A stretch of DNA of 36,452 nucleotides from JAYWAM01 sp043782425 (GCA_043782425.1 JAYWAM010000205.1:1-36452), one strand, 5' to 3'; numbered from the stretch's first letter, positions 1 through 8,478 are shown. The notes: a model not told the origin generated them from the sequence alone. Program-made: numbers and translations.

Positions 1-136
1 TCTTGGGAAAGCTTGAGGCGAGGCGCCATTTGATCGTCGGCAGTGCCGCGCTCTGCGCCGGACTCAGCGTCGATCCCGTGGCTGCGCCTACGGCAAGACT
101 TGCTCCTGCTGCTTTGAGAAACTTTCTTCTTTCCAT
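1..136 (-). CDS. TRAP transporter solute-binding protein, DctP family (N-terminal part only)
   Basis: The reading frame runs off the left edge, so only the first 45 residues are visible. They start MERRKFLKAAG, a twin-arginine (Tat) signal with a short hydrophobic, Ala/Gly-rich stretch, and continue after the likely cleavage site into IKWRLASSFPK. That sequence is the usual mature start of DctP-type binding proteins of tripartite ATP-independent periplasmic (TRAP) transporters, particularly the 2-oxoacid or sulfonate type exported folded by Tat. A strong ribosome binding site (GGAGG) lies six bases before the ATG. The gene is divergent from glyA. The ligand cannot be told from this fragment. 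Confidence 0.8.
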   Translation of the reverse strand, partial: MERRKFLKAAGASLAVGAATGSTLSPAQSAALPTIKWRLASSFPK

Positions 137-322
137 TTGTCCTCCAGGGTTTAAAAAAACGGCTCTAAATTGACCATCACGGCTTATGTTTAAAACAAAA
201 ATCTGCCGCCAGCATATACTTTTTTTTTGCGAATATGGTGAGGGTAAACCCTAATTGCGGAAAATTTTGAAATGTGTTAAGCAAATCCGCTTGGTACATC
301 GCTGCGAGAGGCTGTGGCGTCA

Positions 323-331
323 TGCTAAAAT
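323..331 (+). promoter_or_regulatory. Possible extended -10 promoter for glyA
   Basis: TGCTAAAAT matches an extended -10 element (TGn followed by TAAAAT) 29 bases before the glyA start. No convincing -35 box sits at the right distance, which is common for extended -10 promoters. The rest of the 137-359 divergent region is AT-rich and shows no gene. Eye-based call only. Confidence 0.3.
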
Positions 332-359
332 GTCGCCCTTTCACCTCTAAAGACGCTCG

Positions 360-1607
360 ATGTTTTCCTCCTCTCAAACTATCGCCGCACAAGATCCTGA
401 ATTGTGGTCCGCCATTCAAGCTGAAAATCAACGTCAGGAAGACCACATCGAGCTGATCGCCTCGGAAAATTATGCCAGTCCTGCGGTGTTGCAGGCGCAG
501 GGTTCGCAGCTTACCAACAAGTATGCCGAGGGTTATCCGGGCAAGCGCTATTACGGCGGCTGTGAGTTTGTCGATGTGGCCGAGCGGCTTGCCATTGATC
601 GCGTGAAACAGATCTTTGGCGCAGAAGCGGCGAATGTGCAACCTAACTCCGGATCGCAAGCCAACCAGGGCGCGTTCTTCGCTTTGCTTAAGCCGGGCGA
701 CACCTTTCTCGGCATGAGCCTGGCCGAAGGCGGCCACCTGACGCATGGCATGGCGCTGAATATGAGCGGCAAGTGGTTCAAGCCGGTGAGCTATGGCCTG
801 AATGCCAAAGAAGAAATTGATTACGAGCAGGTCGAGCGTCTGGCACATGAGCACCGGCCAAAACTGATACTGGCGGGCGCATCGGCGTACAGCCTGCGTA
901 TCGATTTTGAACGCTTTTCCAGAATCGCCAAGGATGTGGGCGCTTATTTCATGGTCGATATGGCGCACTATGCCGGGCTGATCGCCGCAGGCGTCTATCC
1001 CAGCCCGGTGCCGCATGCCGATGTGGTCACCACCACCACGCACAAATCGTTGCGCGGGCCGCGCGGCGGCGTGATTCTGATGAAGGCTGAGCACGAAAAA
1101 GCCATCAACTCCGCCATCTTTCCCGGCATCCAGGGTGGCCCGCTGATGCATGTTATCGCCGCCAAAGCAGTGTGCTTTAAGGAAGCCCTCGAGCCTTCGT
1201 TCAAGGGCTATCAGCAACAGGTTGTGGTCAATGCGCGCGTGATGGCCGAAACCCTGATAAAGCGCGGCTTGCGCATCGTCTCGGGCCGCACCGAAAGCCA
1301 CCTGATGCTGGTCGATCTGCGCGCCAAAAAAATCACCGGCAAGGAAGCAGAAGCGGTGTTGGGCGAGGCGCATATCACAGTAAACAAGAACGCCATTCCC
1401 AATGACCCGGAAAAACCTTTCGTAACCAGCGGTATTCGCGTCGGTTCGCCCGCCATGACCACGCGCGGGTTCAAGGAGGCGGAAGCAGAACAACTTAGTC
1501 ACCTCATCGCCGATGTGCTCGATGCGCCCGGCGACGCGGCGAATATCGCCAAGGCGCGCGACAGGGCCATGCAACTATGCGCCAAGTTCCCGGTGTACGG
1601 CAGGTGA
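360..1607 (+). CDS. glyA: Serine hydroxymethyltransferase
   Basis: This is a PLP enzyme that interconverts serine plus tetrahydrofolate with glycine plus 5,10-methylene-tetrahydrofolate, the main one-carbon source, in the cytoplasm. The protein is 415 residues, the usual bacterial length. It shows the N-terminal HIELIASENYAS block, the GYPGKRYYGG substrate loop, and VVTTTTHKSLRGPRGG, whose Lys carries the PLP. The C-terminal GIRVGSPAMTTRGF motif is also intact. The start MFSSSQTIAAQDPELW is the usual betaproteobacterial N-terminus. glyA followed by nrdR and rib genes is a conserved order in betaproteobacteria. Confidence 0.98.
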   Translation: MFSSSQTIAAQDPELWSAIQAENQRQEDHIELIASENYASPAVLQAQGSQLTNKYAEGYPGKRYYGGCEFVDVAERLAIDRVKQIFGAEAANVQPNSGSQANQGAFFALLKPGDTFLGMSLAEGGHLTHGMALNMSGKWFKPVSYGLNAKEEIDYEQVERLAHEHRPKLILAGASAYSLRIDFERFSRIAKDVGAYFMVDMAHYAGLIAAGVYPSPVPHADVVTTTTHKSLRGPRGGVILMKAEHEKAINSAIFPGIQGGPLMHVIAAKAVCFKEALEPSFKGYQQQVVVNARVMAETLIKRGLRIVSGRTESHLMLVDLRAKKITGKEAEAVLGEAHITVNKNAIPNDPEKPFVTSGIRVGSPAMTTRGFKEAEAEQLSHLIADVLDAPGDAANIAKARDRAMQLCAKFPVYGR

Positions 1608-1678
1608 ATGTTTTGATTTTGCTGTTTGGCATTTAGCGTTCACCACAAAACGCCCGATGTCTCTTCAGGCGCCCTCCT

Positions 1679-2128
1679 ATGAAATGCCCGTTTTGCAGCG
1701 CCCAAGATACCCAGGTTATTGATTCGCGTGTCAGCGAAGATGGAGCGAGTATTCGCCGCCGCCGCAGATGTGCGGTGTGCCATAAGCGCTATACGACTTA
1801 CGAAACGGCGGAACTGCGCATGCCGACCATCGCCAAGTCCAACGGTCAACGTGAAGATTTCAAGCGCGCCAAGCTGGATAACAGTTTTCGGCGAGCATTG
1901 CACAAGCGCCCGGTCACAGCAGAACAGATTGATGCCGCAGTGGATCGCATAGAGCAAGCGCTGCTGCTGGATGGCGGACGCGAAATCAAGTCGCAGCGTA
2001 TCGGCGAAATGGTCATGGATGAACTGAAAAGCCTGGACAAGGTGGGTTACATCCGCTTCGCCTCGGTGTATCGCAGTTTCGAAGGCGTGGATGACTTCAG
2101 GGAAGTATTGAAAGACTTTAAAAAATGA
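1679..2128 (+). CDS. nrdR: Transcriptional repressor NrdR
   Basis: NrdR is the nucleotide-sensing repressor of ribonucleotide reductase operons. The 149-residue protein is the normal length. It begins MKCPFC and has a second Cys pair in RRRRCAVCHKRYTTYE, forming the N-terminal zinc ribbon. An ATP-cone domain follows (about residues 49-139), recognisable from KSNGQREDF and the closing VYRSFEGVDDF. Its TGA stop overlaps the ribD start in an ATGA, so nrdR and ribD are probably translationally coupled. No NrdR box was seen near it, so its targets lie outside the window. Confidence 0.97.
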   Translation: MKCPFCSAQDTQVIDSRVSEDGASIRRRRRCAVCHKRYTTYETAELRMPTIAKSNGQREDFKRAKLDNSFRRALHKRPVTAEQIDAAVDRIEQALLLDGGREIKSQRIGEMVMDELKSLDKVGYIRFASVYRSFEGVDDFREVLKDFKK

Positions 2129-3225
2129 CCTTCAGCGCGGCGGATCACACTTTCATGGCGCGCGCAATCGCCTTAACTCAAAATGGGCGCAACAGCGCAA
2201 CGCCTAACCCCAGCGTGGGCTGTGTGGTGGTGAAAGACGCGCGCATTATCGGCGAAGGCTGGCACGAAAAAGCCGGCCAGCCGCATGCCGAATTGAACGC
2301 TCTCAAGGCCTGTAGCGAGGATGCGCGCGGCGCCACTGTCTACGTGACGCTCGAACCCTGCGCGCATCATGGACGCACGCCGCCTTGCAGCGCGAGCCTG
2401 ATTGCGGCGGGCGTAGCGCGCGTGGTGGTAGCCCTCGAAGACCCTAATCCCAAGGTCGCAGGGGCCGGGCTGGCGGCGCTGCAAGCGGCGGGAATCCGCA
2501 CGCAAACCGGGTTGATGGCAGATGAAGCAAGGCGCGTGCATTGTGGGTTCCTCTCGCGCATGGAGCGCGGGCGCCCGTGGGTGCGCCTCAAGCTCGGCGT
2601 CAGCCTCGATGGGCGCAGCGCGCTTGCCAATGGCGCAAGCCGCTGGATTACCAGCGCGGAGGCAAGGCGCGATGTGCACCAACTGCGCGCCCAGTCGTGT
2701 GCGCTGCTGACCGGCATCGGTACGGTTCTGGCGGATGATCCGCAATTAACGGTGCGCGACGTAGCCTGCACACGCCAGCCGCTGCGCGTGGTGCTCGACA
2801 GCCGCCTGGAAATCGACGAGTGCGCCAAAATTATGCAGGGAGGCAACTTATTGATCGTGACCGCCAGCGGCGACGAAAGCAGGGCGCAAGCTCTGAGAAA
2901 CAAGGGCTACGAGGTGCTGCGTGTCGCGCTCGAACCGATTAAAGGCAAGGCCGATTTGCGCAACATGATGGAAGCGCTGGCTAAACGCGAGCTCAACGAC
3001 ATCCTGGTCGAAACCGGCGCCAGGCTCAATGGATCGTTATTAATGGCCGGCATGGTTGACGAGATTATCAGCTACATCGCGCCCAGCGTGCTGGGCGATA
3101 TGGCGCGCGGCATGTTCGCTATCGGTGAACTCACTACACTTGAGCAGCGCGTAAAACTTGAATTCACCGAGGTCACGCCCATCGGCCCTGATCTACGCAT
3201 CACAGCAAGGGTTTTGAACGACTGA
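2125..3225 (+). CDS. ribD: Bifunctional riboflavin biosynthesis deaminase/reductase RibD
   Basis: RibD carries out the second and third steps of the riboflavin pathway: deamination of the pyrimidine intermediate, then reduction of its ribosyl side chain with NADPH. The 366 residues hold an N-terminal deaminase with the zinc motif PHAELNAL and then the ECxxCxxxGRTPPCS-type site (here EPCAHHGRTPPC). A C-terminal reductase starts near residue 148 with WVRLKLGVSLDGR. The start overlaps nrdR by four bases and the stop overlaps ribE by one, so the gene belongs to a tightly coupled operon. Confidence 0.97.
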   Translation: MTFSAADHTFMARAIALTQNGRNSATPNPSVGCVVVKDARIIGEGWHEKAGQPHAELNALKACSEDARGATVYVTLEPCAHHGRTPPCSASLIAAGVARVVVALEDPNPKVAGAGLAALQAAGIRTQTGLMADEARRVHCGFLSRMERGRPWVRLKLGVSLDGRSALANGASRWITSAEARRDVHQLRAQSCALLTGIGTVLADDPQLTVRDVACTRQPLRVVLDSRLEIDECAKIMQGGNLLIVTASGDESRAQALRNKGYEVLRVALEPIKGKADLRNMMEALAKRELNDILVETGARLNGSLLMAGMVDEIISYIAPSVLGDMARGMFAIGELTTLEQRVKLEFTEVTPIGPDLRITARVLND

Positions 3226-3863
3226 TGTTTACCGGAATCATCGAAACCACAGGGCGCATCAGCAGCGCCGAGCAGAGCGCGGCGAACACCACGCTTGTTA
3301 TCGCCGCGCCCGATTTGGGTATGGATGATGTTGCCATCGGCGATAGCATCGCGGTCAATGGTGTTTGCCTTACCGTGACCAAAAAAGATGGCGCGGGATT
3401 CTGTGTGGATGTATCGCCTGAAACGCTGGCCTGCACTGTGGGTTTTACACGCAACCAAGAGGTCAACCTGGAAAAATCGCTGCGCTTTGGTGATCGCCTG
3501 GGCGGCCATCTGGTCAGCGGCCATGTCGATGGTGTGGGCCTGGTCACCATTAAGGAAGATTTAGGTGCAAGTTGGAGGCTGGTGATAGAAACGCCAGACA
3601 GCTTGGGCCGCTACATTGCGCGCAAAGGCTCTATTACCATCAATGGGGTTTCGCTCACCGTCAATCAGGTGGAAAATAGCAGCAATAGCGCCAAGCAGCG
3701 GGTATGCGTTTTTGAAGTGAACATTATTCCGCATACGCTTGCGCTTACCACGCTGCGCAACCTTAAGACCGGCGCCAAAGTGAATCTGGAAGTGGATTTG
3801 ATGGCGCGCTATATTGAACGCATGCTGCCAGTTAACGATAACGATGTAACTAAAACGATGTAA
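3225..3863 (+). CDS. ribE: Riboflavin synthase alpha chain
   Basis: This enzyme dismutates two molecules of 6,7-dimethyl-8-ribityllumazine to riboflavin plus the pyrimidine that lumazine synthase reuses. The protein is 212 residues and starts with the signature MFTGIIETTG. It has the two internally repeated lumazine-binding halves: VNGVCLTV with GGHLVSGHVDGVG, then INGVSLTV. The C-terminus is slightly longer than usual. The start shares one base with the ribD stop (TGATG). The gene is called ribE or ribC depending on the organism. Confidence 0.97.
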   Translation: MFTGIIETTGRISSAEQSAANTTLVIAAPDLGMDDVAIGDSIAVNGVCLTVTKKDGAGFCVDVSPETLACTVGFTRNQEVNLEKSLRFGDRLGGHLVSGHVDGVGLVTIKEDLGASWRLVIETPDSLGRYIARKGSITINGVSLTVNQVENSSNSAKQRVCVFEVNIIPHTLALTTLRNLKTGAKVNLEVDLMARYIERMLPVNDNDVTKTM

Positions 3864-3872
3864 CTGTGGACA

Positions 3873-4026
3873 ATTCCCTAATTTGTGACGGCCCACCCTC
3901 ACCCCAGCCCTCTCCCGCCCAGGCGGGAGAGGGAGCTTTCTCCCTCTCCACCGGAACGGGGGAGAGGGTCGGGGTGAGGGGGGTGGTGGAATCAAGAGGC
4001 TGTCGTAAATTAGGAAACGCTCAATA
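3873..4026. mobile_element. MITE-like palindromic repeat, copy 1 (between ribE and ribB)
   Basis: This noncoding element is about 154 bp. Its left end (ATTCCCTAATTTGTGACG) is an imperfect inverted copy of its right end (CTGTCGTAAATTAGGAAA then CGCTCAATA). Inside are two nested GC-rich hairpins built from CCCTCTCCCGCC / GGCGGGAGAGGG and CCCTCTCCACCGG / CGGGGGAGAGGG. Close copies lie at 16881-17034 (inverted) and 26244-26394. It carries no gene, so any movement would depend on a transposase elsewhere. It sits where ribE and ribB would otherwise be directly coupled, and its hairpins could affect readthrough. Confidence 0.8.
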
Positions 4027-4055
4027 AAACGAGATAACGACAAAGAGTTAAAACC

Positions 4056-5174
4056 ATGACTATCGCTACCACGCAGGAAATTATCGAGGAAATCCGCCTG
4101 GGCAAAATGGTGATCCTGGTCGATGAAGAAGATCGCGAAAACGAAGGCGATCTCATCATGGCGGCTGATTTTGTGACGCCCGAGGCAATCAACTTCATGG
4201 CGACGCATGGCCGCGGCCTGATCTGCCTGCCGCTGACCGAGGCGCATGCGCGGCAATTGAATCTGCCGCTCATGGTGACCGATAATCGCGCACAGCATGG
4301 CACTGCATTCACGGTCTCCATTGAAGCGGCAAGCGGTGTCACCACTGGCATTTCCGCTGCCGACCGTGCGCACACCGTGCGCGTCGCCACGGCGCGCAAT
4401 GCGCGGCCTGCGGACGTGGTGCAGCCCGGCCATGTCTTCCCGCTGATTGCCAAACCGGGCGGCGTGCTGGTGCGCGCCGGCCACACCGAGGCGACGTGCG
4501 ACCTGGCCGAACTGGCGGGGCTACACCCCGCCGGCGTAATTTGCGAGATTCTCAATGTCGATGGTACGATGGCGCGCCTTCCCGATTTGATTCCTTTCGC
4601 CGCAAAGCACGGACTCAAGGTCGGCACGATTGCTGACCTGGTGCGTCATCGCAGCGTCAACGAGACTCTGGTCGAGCGCGTGTCCGAAAAGACCATCTCG
4701 ACGCCTTATGGCGCCTTCAAGCTGATTGCCTTCCATGACCATATTGCTGATGAAATTCATCTGGCGCTGACGCGCGGCGAGATCCATCCAGAAGTGCCGA
4801 CGCTGGTGCGCGTGCATGAGCCGTTTTCTTCGCTCGACCTGTTCGATTTTGATAGCGGGCGCCATGCTTTTAGCGTCGCCGAATCCATGCGCATTATCGC
4901 CACCGAAGGCACGGGCGTGATTGTTCTGATGCGCCGCCCGGAATCCGCCGCGTCATTGCTGGAGCGGCTCCAGCCCAAGAGAGAAAAACCGCGCGCCACG
5001 GGGAAATGGGATCCACGCATACACGGCATAGGCGCGCAGATTTTGCGTAATCTGAACGTGCGGCGCATGCGCGTGCTCGCCTGGCCAAAGAAAATTCCCA
5101 GCATGGCAGGATTCGAACTCGAAGTGGTTGAATACCTGTCTCCCGATTCCATGAAAAAACTGAAGGCGGTATGA
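4056..5174 (+). CDS. ribB: 3,4-dihydroxy-2-butanone-4-phosphate synthase with a degenerate GTP cyclohydrolase II domain
   Basis: The N-terminal half (about residues 1-200) converts ribulose 5-phosphate to the four-carbon riboflavin precursor. The acidic metal-binding loop DEEDRENEGDL (residues 23-33) and the HGRGLICLPL and GHTEA motifs are intact. The C-terminal half (about 205-372) has the GTP cyclohydrolase II fold length but lacks that enzyme's three zinc-binding cysteines: where HSECLTGD and RCDCG are expected it reads VHEPFSSLDLFDFDSGRH. This matches the RibBX type, so GTP cyclohydrolase II activity is unlikely and a separate ribA should exist elsewhere. The start follows the MITE by about 30 bases. 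The stop overlaps ribH (ATGA). Confidence 0.93.
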   Translation: MTIATTQEIIEEIRLGKMVILVDEEDRENEGDLIMAADFVTPEAINFMATHGRGLICLPLTEAHARQLNLPLMVTDNRAQHGTAFTVSIEAASGVTTGISAADRAHTVRVATARNARPADVVQPGHVFPLIAKPGGVLVRAGHTEATCDLAELAGLHPAGVICEILNVDGTMARLPDLIPFAAKHGLKVGTIADLVRHRSVNETLVERVSEKTISTPYGAFKLIAFHDHIADEIHLALTRGEIHPEVPTLVRVHEPFSSLDLFDFDSGRHAFSVAESMRIIATEGTGVIVLMRRPESAASLLERLQPKREKPRATGKWDPRIHGIGAQILRNLNVRRMRVLAWPKKIPSMAGFELEVVEYLSPDSMKKLKAV

Positions 5175-5632
5175 ACACGATTGCGCAAAACCGCGACGGT
5201 GCAGGACTGCGCATTGCCATTGTGCAAAGCCGCTTCAATGAAGCCATCGTAAAACGCATGGCCGTCACCTGTGAAAAAACACTTCTTGCGCAGGGCGTAA
5301 ACGCGCAGGACATTGATTTGGCCACTGTCCCCGGCGCACTCGAAATCCCCCTCATGTTGCAGACTTTTGCGCTCACCGGGCGCTACGACGCCATGATTGC
5401 GCTGGGTGCAGTTATCCGTGGCGACACTTACCATTTCGAAATAGTCTGCAACGAATCTGCGCGTGCGCTGATGGATGTGTCGCTCGACTGCGGCGTTCCC
5501 GTCGCCAATGCCATCCTCACCACCAACAGCGATGAGCAGGCGCTGGAGCGCATCGAAGAGAAAGCCGCCGAGGCGGCGTTGGTGGCGATAGAAATGGCGC
5601 ATTTAGTAAAAACCGTCAGGAATCCGCAATGA
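5171..5632 (+). CDS. ribH: 6,7-dimethyl-8-ribityllumazine synthase
   Basis: Lumazine synthase condenses the RibD pyrimidine product with the RibB butanone phosphate. The 153-residue length is normal. Visible family motifs are IVQSRFNEAIV near the start, VPGALEIPL (phosphate and substrate site), and ALGAVIRGDTYHFEIVCNES, which includes the catalytic His and Arg region. It overlaps ribB and nusB by four bases each, so it sits inside one translationally coupled run. Confidence 0.97.
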   Translation: MNTIAQNRDGAGLRIAIVQSRFNEAIVKRMAVTCEKTLLAQGVNAQDIDLATVPGALEIPLMLQTFALTGRYDAMIALGAVIRGDTYHFEIVCNESARALMDVSLDCGVPVANAILTTNSDEQALERIEEKAAEAALVAIEMAHLVKTVRNPQ

Positions 5633-6066
5633 AAGGCGCCAAACCTTCCGCGCGCCGCCGTGCGCGCGAATTTGTGTTGCAGGCGCTTTATCAGTGGCAG
5701 GTGGCAGGCCAGGAGGTTGGCGATATTGAAGCGCAGTTTGCCGAGGCGGAAGGTTTCAAGAAGGCCGACGGTATTTTCTTTAGCGCCCTGCTCAACGGCG
5801 CCACCAGTCATGCCGCCGCGACTCAAGAGGCATTACAGCCGCACCTGGATCGCCCTTGGGCGGAAGTCAGCCCCATAGAGCGCAGCGTTCTATTGCTCTC
5901 CGGCTATGAGCTAAATAGTTCGCCCGACGTGCCGTATCGCGTCGTCATCAACGAAGCCATCGAGCTCGCCAAAAGTTACGGCGGAACGGATGGTCACAAA
6001 TACGTCAACGGCGTGCTCGACAAACTCGCCGCCGTGGTGCGCGGTGCAGAAATGGCAAATCAATAG
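5629..6066 (+). CDS. nusB: Transcription antitermination factor NusB
   Basis: NusB binds boxA RNA together with NusE (S10) and suppresses premature termination, chiefly in rRNA operons. The 145-residue, mostly helical protein begins with the basic ARRRAREFVLQALYQWQ segment that is diagnostic of the family. It ends with the equally typical VINEAIELAKSYGGTDGHKYVNGVLDKLA. It directly follows ribH with a four-base overlap, the classic ribH-nusB order. Confidence 0.97.
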   Translation: MKGAKPSARRRAREFVLQALYQWQVAGQEVGDIEAQFAEAEGFKKADGIFFSALLNGATSHAAATQEALQPHLDRPWAEVSPIERSVLLLSGYELNSSPDVPYRVVINEAIELAKSYGGTDGHKYVNGVLDKLAAVVRGAEMANQ

Positions 6067-6098
6067 GATCGTATTAATATTATCAATGGTATCAAGGT

Positions 6099-6241
6099 AT
6101 CAATGGGGTCAGACTCGATTGATTTTTGAAAAGAATTAGAGACAACTAAGGAGATGGTCTGAACCTGAGGTCAGAGGCTGAAATAGTAAATCAGGACAAT
6201 TCAAGACGAATCGTAAATCAATCGAGTCTGACCCCATTGAT
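6099..6241. repeat. 143 bp element with 27 bp perfect terminal inverted repeats (between nusB and thiL)
   Basis: Positions 6099-6125 and 6215-6241 are exact reverse complements, built around GGGGTCAGACTCGATTGATT. The 89 bp between them contain no gene. GGGTCAG-type sequences with related flanks recur near 25203-25220, 27679-27693 and 32851-32864. A RAYT transposase begins at 36400. A REP-pair (BIME-like) unit moved by a RAYT is the best reading, by inference. The right end lies only 17 bases before the thiL start, so it may supply or separate thiL expression signals. Confidence 0.7.
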
Positions 6242-6258
6242 TTTCTAGGTACAGCATA

Positions 6259-7230
6259 GTGACGCCAAAACCAACACCCGAATTCGATCTTATCGCGCGC
6301 TATTTTACAAAGCCGACGCCGGGCGCGGTGCTGGGCGTGGGAGACGATTGTGCGCTGCTGTCGATTAAGCCCGGCCATGTGCTGGCGCTATCCACCGATA
6401 CACTGCTGTCGGGCGTGCATTTTTTTCCTGCAACCGATCCCTCCAACCTCGGTCACAAGGCGCTGGCTGTCAATCTTTCCGATCTGGCTGCGATGGGTGC
6501 GACGCCGCGCTGGTTTACGCTGGCTCTCACATTGCCAGAAATAAATCATGCGTGGTTGCAGGCATTTTCCACCGGCCTGCTAACACTCGCCGCCGAAAGC
6601 GCTATCGAGCTGGTAGGGGGTGATACCACACGTGGGTCGCTTTGCATGACACTGACAGTAATGGGCGAAATTCCGCAGGGGAAAGCCTTGCGGCGCGATG
6701 CGGCAATAGTCGGCGACGACATTTGGGTCTCGGGTACATTAGGCGATGCGGCTCTGGGCTTGCGCTGCATTCAGGGCCGCGTCGCATTGACGCAAGCACA
6801 GCGCGCTGACGCTGTTGCCCGCCTTGAGCGTCCGACGGCGCGCGTGGAATTGGGGCTGCGCTTGCGTGATCTTGCCAGCAGCGCCATTGATATTTCTGAC
6901 GGGCTGCTTGCCGATCTGGGGCATATCTGCATACGCTCGCGCCTGGGCGCACGCATCGAGTACAAGTGCGTGCCCATGTCATCTGCCTTGCGCGAGCAAG
7001 ACGCAGCAGTGATAACCGAATGCGTGTTGGCCGGTGGCGATGATTACGAGCTGTGTTTTAGCGCACCACAGACGGCGCGCGCCGCGCTTGCCGTGATTGC
7101 AGGTGACCTCGGTCTGGCGCTCACGCGCATCGGAACTTTGCTTGATGCTGACGGTGTCACGGTGATCGGAGAAAATGGCCAACCACTTGCATTGACTCAC
7201 ACAGGATACGATCACTTTGCGCCAACCTGA
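6259..7230 (+). CDS. thiL: Thiamine-monophosphate kinase
   Basis: ThiL phosphorylates thiamine monophosphate to the active cofactor thiamine pyrophosphate. The 323-residue protein carries the N-terminal EFDLIARYF, GVGDDCALL and LSTDTLLSGVHF motifs (metal and ATP sites). It also has VNLSDLAAMGA, VGGDTTRG, SDGLLADLGHI and GGDDYELCF, all family hallmarks. The chosen start is GTG at 6259, because translation upstream leads straight into the inverted-repeat element. No good ribosome binding site is visible. It overlaps pgpA by 14 bases if pgpA starts at its TTG. Confidence 0.95.
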   Translation: MTPKPTPEFDLIARYFTKPTPGAVLGVGDDCALLSIKPGHVLALSTDTLLSGVHFFPATDPSNLGHKALAVNLSDLAAMGATPRWFTLALTLPEINHAWLQAFSTGLLTLAAESAIELVGGDTTRGSLCMTLTVMGEIPQGKALRRDAAIVGDDIWVSGTLGDAALGLRCIQGRVALTQAQRADAVARLERPTARVELGLRLRDLASSAIDISDGLLADLGHICIRSRLGARIEYKCVPMSSALREQDAAVITECVLAGGDDYELCFSAPQTARAALAVIAGDLGLALTRIGTLLDADGVTVIGENGQPLALTHTGYDHFAPT

Positions 7231-7705
7231 CATGAAATTTCTCTTGGCGCACCCGGCGCATTTTATTGCCTTGGGATTTGGCAGCGGATTGGCGCCCAAA
7301 GCGCCGGGCACCTTCGGAACGCTGCTCGCCTATCCGCTGTGGTGGCTGATGGCGCCGCTCGCGGCTAGCGTTTCGTGGGCCTTGGTCGCCGCAGGTTTCG
7401 CGCTCGGCATCTTGGCGTCGGATAAAACCGGCAAAGACCTAGGCGTATCAGATCATGGCGCGATAGTGTGGGACGAAGTCATCGCCATGCTGGCGTTATT
7501 GTTGCTGACGCCTACCGGGCTGGGCTGGGCCATTGCCGCCGGCGTTTTTTTTCGTCTGTTTGATATTTGGAAACCCTTTCCCATTGCGTATTTTGATCGC
7601 ACCATTAAGGGCGGTTTCGGCGTCATGTTCGACGATGTACTGGCCGCCATTTATGCCCTGGCAGCCGTACGTATTCTTAAATACTTGGTGAATCGGGAGT
7701 GGTAA
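7217..7705 (+). CDS. pgpA: Phosphatidylglycerophosphatase A
   Basis: PgpA removes the phosphate from phosphatidylglycerophosphate to give phosphatidylglycerol at the inner membrane. The protein reads HFIALGFGSGLAPKAPGTFGTLLAYPLWW, the family N-terminal region. It then has VWDEVIAMLALL and DIWKPFPIAYFD, motifs of the PgpA domain, with several hydrophobic segments. Two starts are possible. TTG at 7217 has AGGA 11 bases before it and gives 162 residues. ATG at 7232 lies one base after the thiL stop and gives 157 residues. The stop overlaps the next gene in TAATG. Confidence 0.93.
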   Translation: MRQPDMKFLLAHPAHFIALGFGSGLAPKAPGTFGTLLAYPLWWLMAPLAASVSWALVAAGFALGILASDKTGKDLGVSDHGAIVWDEVIAMLALLLLTPTGLGWAIAAGVFFRLFDIWKPFPIAYFDRTIKGGFGVMFDDVLAAIYALAAVRILKYLVNREW

Positions 7706-8478
7706 TGAAGACTTGGCCTTATCCCAAACTCTTTGCGCATCGCGGCGGCGGCTCGCTGGCGCCGGAGAACACGCTTGCTGCAATGAAGAAGGGCCGCGAG
7801 CTGGGCTATTACGCGGTCGAGTTTGATGTGAAGCTCTCGGGCGATGACACGGCGATGCTGATGCATGATGCAACGCTGGCGCGCACCACCAATGGCGTCG
7901 GGGAAGTCAAGAATCAGACTTACGATCAGCTCGCGCTTCTGGATGCGGGGTCATGGCATTCGCCCGCTTATCGTGATGAGCGCATTCCCAAGTTGACCGA
8001 GGTTGCCCACTATCTTCAGGCCAATGGCATGACCGCCAACGTGGAAATCAAGCCTTGTGCTGGGCGCGAAAGCGAGACGGGGAAACGCGTGGCTGAATTG
8101 TGCAGCGAGCTGTGGCGCGACAGGTTTGTGAAACCGATTATTTCGTCTTTCAGTTTCTCCGCGTTGCAAGCCGCCTTTGCGGCAGAGCCCGCCTTGCCTT
8201 ACGGCTTGCTCGTCAAGACGCCAACCGAAGAGCATATAAAACAGCTTGCGGAAATTCACTGCGTGTCTTTGCATTGCCGCCATATGGAAACGAGTTCCGA
8301 CGCTGTCGATTTTTTTCACGCCAAGGGTTATAAAGTGCTGACCTATACCGTAAACGAACAGCAGCGCGCGCGCGAGTTGGAGAGTTGGGGCGTCGACGGC
8401 ATTTTCACCGACAACCTGGCGCTTATGGCGCAGGCGTTTCCCGCCTGGCTTACGGGTGAGCAGCAAGCGGCATCATAG
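7705..8478 (+). CDS. ugpQ: Glycerophosphodiester phosphodiesterase, UgpQ type
   Basis: This enzyme hydrolyses glycerophosphodiesters to glycerol 3-phosphate plus alcohol, linking lipid turnover to central metabolism. It is 257 residues from the ATG at 7705, chosen because GGGAG sits just upstream and the ATG shares a base with the pgpA stop. Catalytic motifs are HRGGGSLAPENT, VEFDVKLS (metal-binding Glu and Asp), LMHDATLARTTNG and NVEIKP, with the closing GVDGIFTDNL. There is no signal peptide, so it is probably cytoplasmic. Its position after pgpA fits phospholipid metabolism. Confidence 0.93.
   Translation: MKTWPYPKLFAHRGGGSLAPENTLAAMKKGRELGYYAVEFDVKLSGDDTAMLMHDATLARTTNGVGEVKNQTYDQLALLDAGSWHSPAYRDERIPKLTEVAHYLQANGMTANVEIKPCAGRESETGKRVAELCSELWRDRFVKPIISSFSFSALQAAFAAEPALPYGLLVKTPTEEHIKQLAEIHCVSLHCRHMETSSDAVDFFHAKGYKVLTYTVNEQQRARELESWGVDGIFTDNLALMAQAFPAWLTGEQQAAS

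Noticed and set aside
177..1574. Long 465-residue minus-strand open frame opposite glyA
   Set aside because: It mirrors a clearly real serine hydroxymethyltransferase gene and shows no recognisable domain.
3864..4055. FMN riboswitch upstream of ribB
   Set aside because: The region is taken up by the MITE; I could not find the conserved RFN-element core or its multi-stem layout.
3561..4484. Minus-strand open frame across the MITE and ribB
   Set aside because: It reads through a repeat and opposite two certain genes; no family resemblance.
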